Assembly (NCBI GenBank): GCA_033182465.1
Contig: CP137324.1
Span: 1,054,001 to 1,118,000, forward strand
Direction of reading: 5' to 3'
DNA: 64,000 nt
Source: Sanghuangporus weigelae
Lineage: Eukaryota; Basidiomycota; Agaricomycetes; Hymenochaetales; Hymenochaetaceae
Shown here: piece after piece, positions 58,844 through 64,000 of the stretch
Layout: each line of letters begins with the position of its first letter
How positions within the stretch are numbered: the first letter of the stretch is position 1
Position numbers and translations under genes: made by a program
The notes under the pieces: generated by a model
Told to the model about the DNA's origin: nothing
Databases searched by the model: none
Seen by the model: the letters and a program-made list of their open reading frames with translations, nothing else

Positions 58844-59749
58844 CTAATATTACTTAATTTGTAAGCAAACTTCGCAAATCCAAATCCGCACGCGTTACGT
58901 CTTCAAGTTTTCTCAACACTGAGTCCGCGATACCAACGTCTCGATGGTCGATTCTATTCGACTGGATCTCTTATTTGAACGAATGGGGCTGGACACTACC
59001 CATTTTTAACGCTTGATATGGTGGAACGGACAAGGGCCTCCATGAGGTCCGTACCTACCACACAGATCGACTGAGGACTCATCTTGTTGCAATTATGCTT
59101 GCTTAGGCACTTCTATTTTGTCTGTTGATGGTGACTAACATATCAGGACTCTTAGGTTTGGTCTCTTCGATCCGCACCATTCCATCGCTATGCACTACGA
59201 TGATCCCAGTCGAGATCTGCAATTTTGTAAACAGTGCATCATTCTCACCGCTTCCGTGATTGTTGCTTGAGGTTTAGTCATTCTCTTTCGTTTCAATCTA
59301 TTTCTTATCGGGCGGGAGAGTGGGAAATCCTTTTTCCTAATACAACAATCAGATGGAGTACCCGAAGAACCCCTGTGGCTTGACGCAAGTTCGCCAGTGC
59401 CCTCGTCATTTGGTATGTGTATCAAGAACATTATTGCACTCTTTAGGCCTTAAGAGCTAGTATATGCATGATATGGTCTTGCGAACTGCATGTATTTATT
59501 TCTTCAGAGAGTGGATGTGGATGACCACAGTTCTGACTGTAATTCGGTTCACGTATCATATCGTCATCTATTTCCAGACGGATCTTAGATCAACGGTGTT
59601 TCGATCCACCTGTCTATCGACGTCCAACCCCCTGAGAGTTGACTTGCTACTAATACATTGTCTAATGCTTCGCAATAGACGCTACACAGTTACTACCCCG
59701 TTTCTCTATTCATCCATCTGACATTTCTTAACGACTGACTTTCGCCACC

Positions 59750-61190
59750 ATGTCCTCTGTGCAACGCTCTGATCATTTAGAAGTGCTGTATACTGCAATA
59801 AGTTTAATCTGCCAGACATTGTTCTATGGTACGTTCTGGAGCTCATTCATGGACCGAGGAAGACTTAACTCATATTATCACTAGGCATCTATGCCTCTTT
59901 AATACCCTTCTCGTCCTATTTCCTCCTGTGAATTGTCTAGACAGTCACTGCAAGCAATACCTGATTCAGATTCATTTATTAGCAAAAAGAAGACCATGAC
60001 GAAAGCAAACAAAATCATGTTCGGCATAACGATCTTCATGTTCTTATTGTCCACCGCCTTCTGGACTGCTTCGGTAGCAAATTTCATTGCGACTCTCAAC
60101 ATTTTCTATGTATCCTCTTCAGAGCAATCTTCTGTGTGGTTTATGTTATTTCCCCTGTTTAATGCATTACTCCTTGTCAACGTAAGTGATCAGTCACTTC
60201 AATGGCGTACATTCCCTCACTCCAAGATACAGTACGTCTTGACAGACAGTGTAGTTGTCTGGCGTGCTTGGATCCTTTGCAAAGACGGAAGTAAGGCCAT
60301 CCTGACCATTCCCATGTTTTTCCTGGTATGCACGTCTAGTCAGTCGAGTCTCTCATTCCGCTCTTGGCAAGTCAACAACTAACATTTTCTTATTCAGTAT
60401 CTATACTCGCAACCATTGGTATCAGAGTTACAATGGCTGTCTCCGGGAGGAATCTGAACCATATCATCGATATTAGCCAGATGACAAATCTGGTTCTGTC
60501 CCTACTCACGAACATATTCGCAACTTCAATCATCGCATACAGAGCTTGGTTCGTACCATTGCTACATCTTGTATTCGAGATCGCATACTTAGCATCTAGG
60601 ACCCAGGCAGCACCGTCAATCGATTCGAGAAACATTGTCAAGGGAACGCGATACAAGCACGAAGGTCGAGAAGATCCTAACTCTTTTAGTTGAGTCGGGG
60701 CTGATCTATTGCGTGTCCGGAGTAAGTCTTCCTCGTTCACCTTGTATTCTATTTATAGCAGTCTATTTCTGAACTCCGGTGTCTTAGTTTATGGTCCTTA
60801 TCGCTTCGGTGATACGTCTTCCAAAGGGAACTCTCGGAGATGTTTACACCCCCGTCCATGTTCAGGTCGCTGTGAGTATCGAGGCGGCACGAATGGAAAG
60901 CTTGGTTTGACCACTCCGCATTTCAGGGCATATACCCAACAGTCGTCTTGGCTCTCGTGAGCCAGCAACGATCATTGAAGGAGGGAGCCTTTTCCACGGC
61001 TGGGAACTTGACTGGAGTAGTGTCTGCGCAACTCGGACCGATGGACTTTACATCCAACCCTGGTCTAGTGCCTTCAACTATATTTCATGACGATGGACCG
61101 AACATCAATATTGCAGATGGTGTCGTCCCAGAGTCTACCTCGGGCATCTTCAATGACTACACTAAAGGCAAAGGCACCGACTGCGAATAG
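59750..61190 (+). CDS. Gene C: orphan seven-span membrane protein
   Basis: Intact paralogue of gene A. The start MSSVQRSDHLEVLYTAISLI lies in an ACCATG context. GT-AG introns join exons giving YGIYASLIPFSSYFLL, KKKTMTKANKIMFGITIFMF, WFMLFPLFNALLLVN, YVLTDSVVVWRAWILCKDGS, SILATIGIRVTMAVSGRNLN, MTNLVLSLLTNIFATSIIAY, REILS-type linker residues (QHRQSIRETLSRERDTSTKV), LLVESGLIYCVSG, GDVYTPVHVQVA and GIYPTVVLALVSQQRSLKEG. The tail ends NDYTKGKGTDCE. Seven membrane spans are expected, with the soluble tail on one side. No function is known to me. The intact reading frame against the broken A copy suggests that C is the functional member of the A/C type. Confidence 0.8.
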
Positions 61191-61908
61191 ATTTGATTCA
61201 GTGGAGTGGCTGATGGATCAGATTGGAATAGCAATTGCTGCTCAGAAAGGATGCGGGTTCTTGTTTCGCTGTAAATAAACTAAAATAGGTTCTTGCAGGT
61301 CAAGAAATTCTGAGTATCATGATAAAACAGTTTCGATTGATCAGATCCGCTGATGAACTCCTGAAACTCGCCATCCATCAAGATTAAGGCGCAATGTGGA
61401 CCAGACGGACGAACAGCCTTTCCGTAAGTTGATATTGATCATGGATCCATCATTGTTTGGGAACAATACATTTATGCAGATCATTGACCAAATAAAATGG
61501 CGTTGCATAAGGCCCATTTTTTGGGTGATAGTCTTGAAATCATTCAAAGAACTTCATTTTCTTCACTCTTTGCCATTCTGTCACAATTCAAAGTTGCAGA
61601 CTTCGCAAGAGGCCAATCAGATTTGTGAAACTCGACAATTATCTTTCTCCACTTCCTTGATATGATCAATATCCTGTTACTACGTCTTGGGCGCAAGCCA
61701 GCTGGACATCGCCATGCGCATATAAACGAGCGCTGTTCATCACTGCGGGCGTCTATGTTCAGTTCTCCGAGTTGTCAGCATCTGGATACTTTTTACCTAG
61801 CGGGTTAAAGCAGCTGCGGAGGTATACATAGCCCGTTGTGCAGCTTCTTTCATCCCTTCAAGACTCCTTCCTTTCGACCCTTATCGCCTTTCTAGTTTAC
61901 TGAGCCGC

Positions 61909-63371
61909 ATGACTTCACAGAAGCAACACCTCTTAATACTTCTTTTCAAAACAATCAGTCTAATATGCCAGACATTATTTTACGGTGCGGTCGTTACACT
62001 TGACAGCAGACGACATTGAATGTCGCTGACTGCCTTCATAATACTTTCCTCTGATCTCAGGCGTCTATGCTGCTCTGATTCCCTTCTCAACTCATTTCCT
62101 GCTGTGAGTAACGCAGTTTTGTCTCGGCGAACACTTACATAACGACCGACATTCCCATCGACAGGAAAAGAAAGACCATGTCAAAAGCAAACAAACTGAT
62201 GTTCAGCATCACGATCTTCATGTTCTTATTATCGACCACGTACTGGGTGTCATCCGTTGGAAATGAAATTTCGACTCTCGTCGTCATCTTCTCATCTTCT
62301 CCTGACCGCTTGACGGTCTGGTCGAGCCTTTTCACCTTGTTCAACTCGCTGCTATTGATCAATGTATGCAAAGTCTTCCATTGATAAATGCTATGCTGAC
62401 ACTGTACAGTACGTTTTGACGGATGCGGTCGTTGTCTGGCGAGCATGGGTGTTGTGCAAGGATGGGAGTAAAAAGATTCTGATGGTTCCCTTCTTTTTGC
62501 TATTTTGCACTTTTCGTGAGTGAATGTGTTAGAGCATGAGTGATTCGCATTGAAGTACTGATTGCTGATAACTTCTAGTATCTGTCTTGGCGACCATTGC
62601 CATCAGAGTCACAATGCTGGTCATTGGGGAAAAGTTAGATTCTATTATAGATGTCACGCAGATGGTGAACTTGGTATTGTCATTGCTCACTAATGTATGC
62701 GCAACATCCATCATCGGATTCAGAGCCTGGTGAGTAAACGCATTGCAATAATAGAATGAGGCCATTAATTGTCGTGATAACCACTCAGGCAGCACCGCCA
62801 GGAGGTCCGAGAGGTAGTGTCCGAAGAAAGAGGTACCAATTCGAAGGTTGGGAGAATCCTAGTCCTGCTCGTCGAATCAGGACTTATCTATTGCATATCC
62901 GGAGTGAGTAACCAGGATCATGGAGTTTTGCATTTTGACACTCTAACTGTCAGTGTCATTAGCTGCTGGTTTTGCTCGCCTCGTTCGTGCATCTTCCCCA
63001 TGGAACTCTCGGAGACATCTATACGCCTGTTCACGTTCAAATCGCTGTAAGTTACATTTCACCAAACAATAAGTCACGGGGCCTTACGTCTTTGTATTCT
63101 CAAGGGAATTTATCCGACGGTCGTACTTGCCCTTGTAAGCCAAAAGCGATCGCTAAAAGAAGGGGCCTTTTCCACTGTGGGCAACACGTCCGCTGTTGCG
63201 GTAACCCGACTGGAGTCCATGAATTTTGGTACAAATCCTACTATCGAGACATCCACGATCTTTCACGATGACACGTCGCATCAAGAAGACGAGGACGAAC
63301 ACAGAAGTTCGGCAGAATCACGCTGGGAGGCGGAGCAAGAATACTCAGGACGACAGAAAGAGAAGCTGTAA
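61909..63371 (+). CDS. Gene D: orphan seven-span membrane protein
   Basis: Intact paralogue closest to gene B. It starts MTSQKQHLLILLFKTISLIC and is spliced like B. Exons give GVYAALIPFSTHFLL, KRKTMSKANKLMFSITIFMF, LTVWSSLFTLFNSLLLIN, YVLTDAVVVWRAWVLCKDGS, VSVLATIAIRVTMLVIGEKL, MVNLVLSLLTNVCATSIIGF, QHRQEVREVVSEERGTNSKV, LLVLLASFVHLPHGTLGDIY and GIYPTVVLALVSQKRSLKEG. The acidic tail (HQEDEDEHRSSAESRWEAEQ) ends RQKEKL. The conserved loop WRAWVLCKDGSKK and the last-span end LVSQKRSLKEGAFST are the best family markers. Function is unknown. Confidence 0.8.
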
Positions 63372-63763
63372 GATTAGCGTTGTACAATTGAGCATACCTC
63401 GCATGGCCAGCTTGTCTAAGTCTAATGCAGTGTGAGATGTAGACCAGGGTTGCTGCATTTCAATGTTTCTGTCCTCGAGAGGCGCTTTCTTAGAAAAATG
63501 TTGATGTAACATTAACTTATTCAGAGTATTCATTACCAAAGCCCAGGATTTCATCCGCTAAGTACTAGCAGTAAGTCTGTGCAAAAATGACTGATTGTGA
63601 GTCAGACAAACGAGGAGGATGAAGATGATGGACGGAACCAGCAGGAAGGATATTGAGCTGGGTTACACGGTCGCGCGAAATGTTCCCACACTCAGACGCG
63701 TCTCCACGTTAGGGCCGACGTGTCACTTCCGCCTAGGACTTTGCTTTCTTTTTGACGTCCACC

Positions 63764-64000
63764 ATGTTCGCTCGCATTTCTGCTTGGACGACGCTGTTCG
63801 TTGCGGCAGTGGCCGCTTCAAATGTTCTGGAACTAAACCCCGACAACTTTGACGAGCACATTGGGAAAGGAAAATCCGCTCTTGTAGAATTGTGAGTTTA
63901 AATATCTTGTAATTACATGGCGTGTATTAAAGCAATATATGGTGCAGCTTCGCCCCATGGTGGTACGTAGTATTGGTGGCGACAGAGTAATACTGATAAC
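63764..64000 (+). CDS. Protein disulfide isomerase family, 5' end only
   Basis: ER thiol oxidoreductase. The start MFARISAWTTLFVAAVAASN is a signal peptide. NVLELNPDNFDEHIGKGKSA and LVEFFAPWC open a first thioredoxin domain, as in fungal PDI/ERp38 proteins. Exon 1 is 63764-63891, and exon 2 is only 15 bases (63948-63962), ending inside the first cysteine codon of the CxxC site. The gene runs off the window. Confidence 0.88.

Larger units (their letters stand above)
50702..63540. repeat. Duplicated block, copy 2 (SQT1 fragment, genes C and D), split by inserted DNA
   Basis: Copy 2 of the block at 45729-50600. The homologous parts are 50702-51110 and about 58850-63540. The 51112-58843 stretch has no counterpart in copy 1 and consists of mobile-element DNA and a FunK1 gene. 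At the join, copy 1 reads GGATGCAATTTGTAAGC, while copy 2 has AATTTG before the left element end and again shortly after the right element end. Confidence 0.78.

Overview
The window is nuclear DNA of a basidiomycete fungus, most likely a mushroom-forming agaricomycete. Genes are close together, on both strands, and cut by many introns of about 50-70 bases. Their products are typical eukaryotic and fungal ones: BUB1, a SWI/SNF BAF60 subunit, ataxin-2/PBP1, ERG25, SUR2, a Rom2-type RhoGEF, SQT1 and a FunK1 kinase. All calls come from reading translations and splice signals by eye; no database search was run.

Layout. 1-8.8 kb: 3' part of BUB1, a SWIB-domain SWP73/BAF60 gene, and a reverse-strand ataxin-2 homologue. 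8.8-11.7 kb: no gene seen. 11.7-18.3 kb: an aquaporin with variant pore motifs and an odd splice donor, a medium-chain NADP oxidoreductase, a small membrane protein and a Q/G/Y-rich protein. 19.1-21.8 kb: two di-iron membrane hydroxylases side by side, ERG25 (sterols) and SUR2 (sphingoid bases). 22-27.9 kb: a mitochondrial DUF1640 protein, a long disordered protein and a coiled-coil protein. 28.5-29.3 kb: a non-autonomous hAT-like element with a clean 8-bp target duplication. 29.5-35 kb: an intracellular-type GH13 alpha-amylase convergent with an MFS sugar transporter, which suggests a small carbohydrate-use pair. 37-46 kb: a GPI-anchored Ser/Thr-rich surface protein, a TDP2-like phosphodiesterase, a Rho1 GEF (DH-PH-CNH) and SQT1.

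45.7-63.5 kb is the most unusual region. A block holding the 5' end of SQT1 plus two related multi-spanning membrane protein genes (A and B) is repeated downstream as a truncated SQT1 fragment plus genes C and D. A resembles C and B resembles D, so two rounds of duplication are implied. A looks broken; B, C and D read through. The second block is split by about 7.7 kb of inserted DNA. This insert carries a FunK1 kinase gene, two copies of a TAGGGCTCC-ended element in the same orientation (one with a second MITE nested in it), and an old LTR-element remnant. The window ends in the first exons of a protein disulfide isomerase gene.

No CRISPR array, rRNA or convincing tRNA gene was seen.
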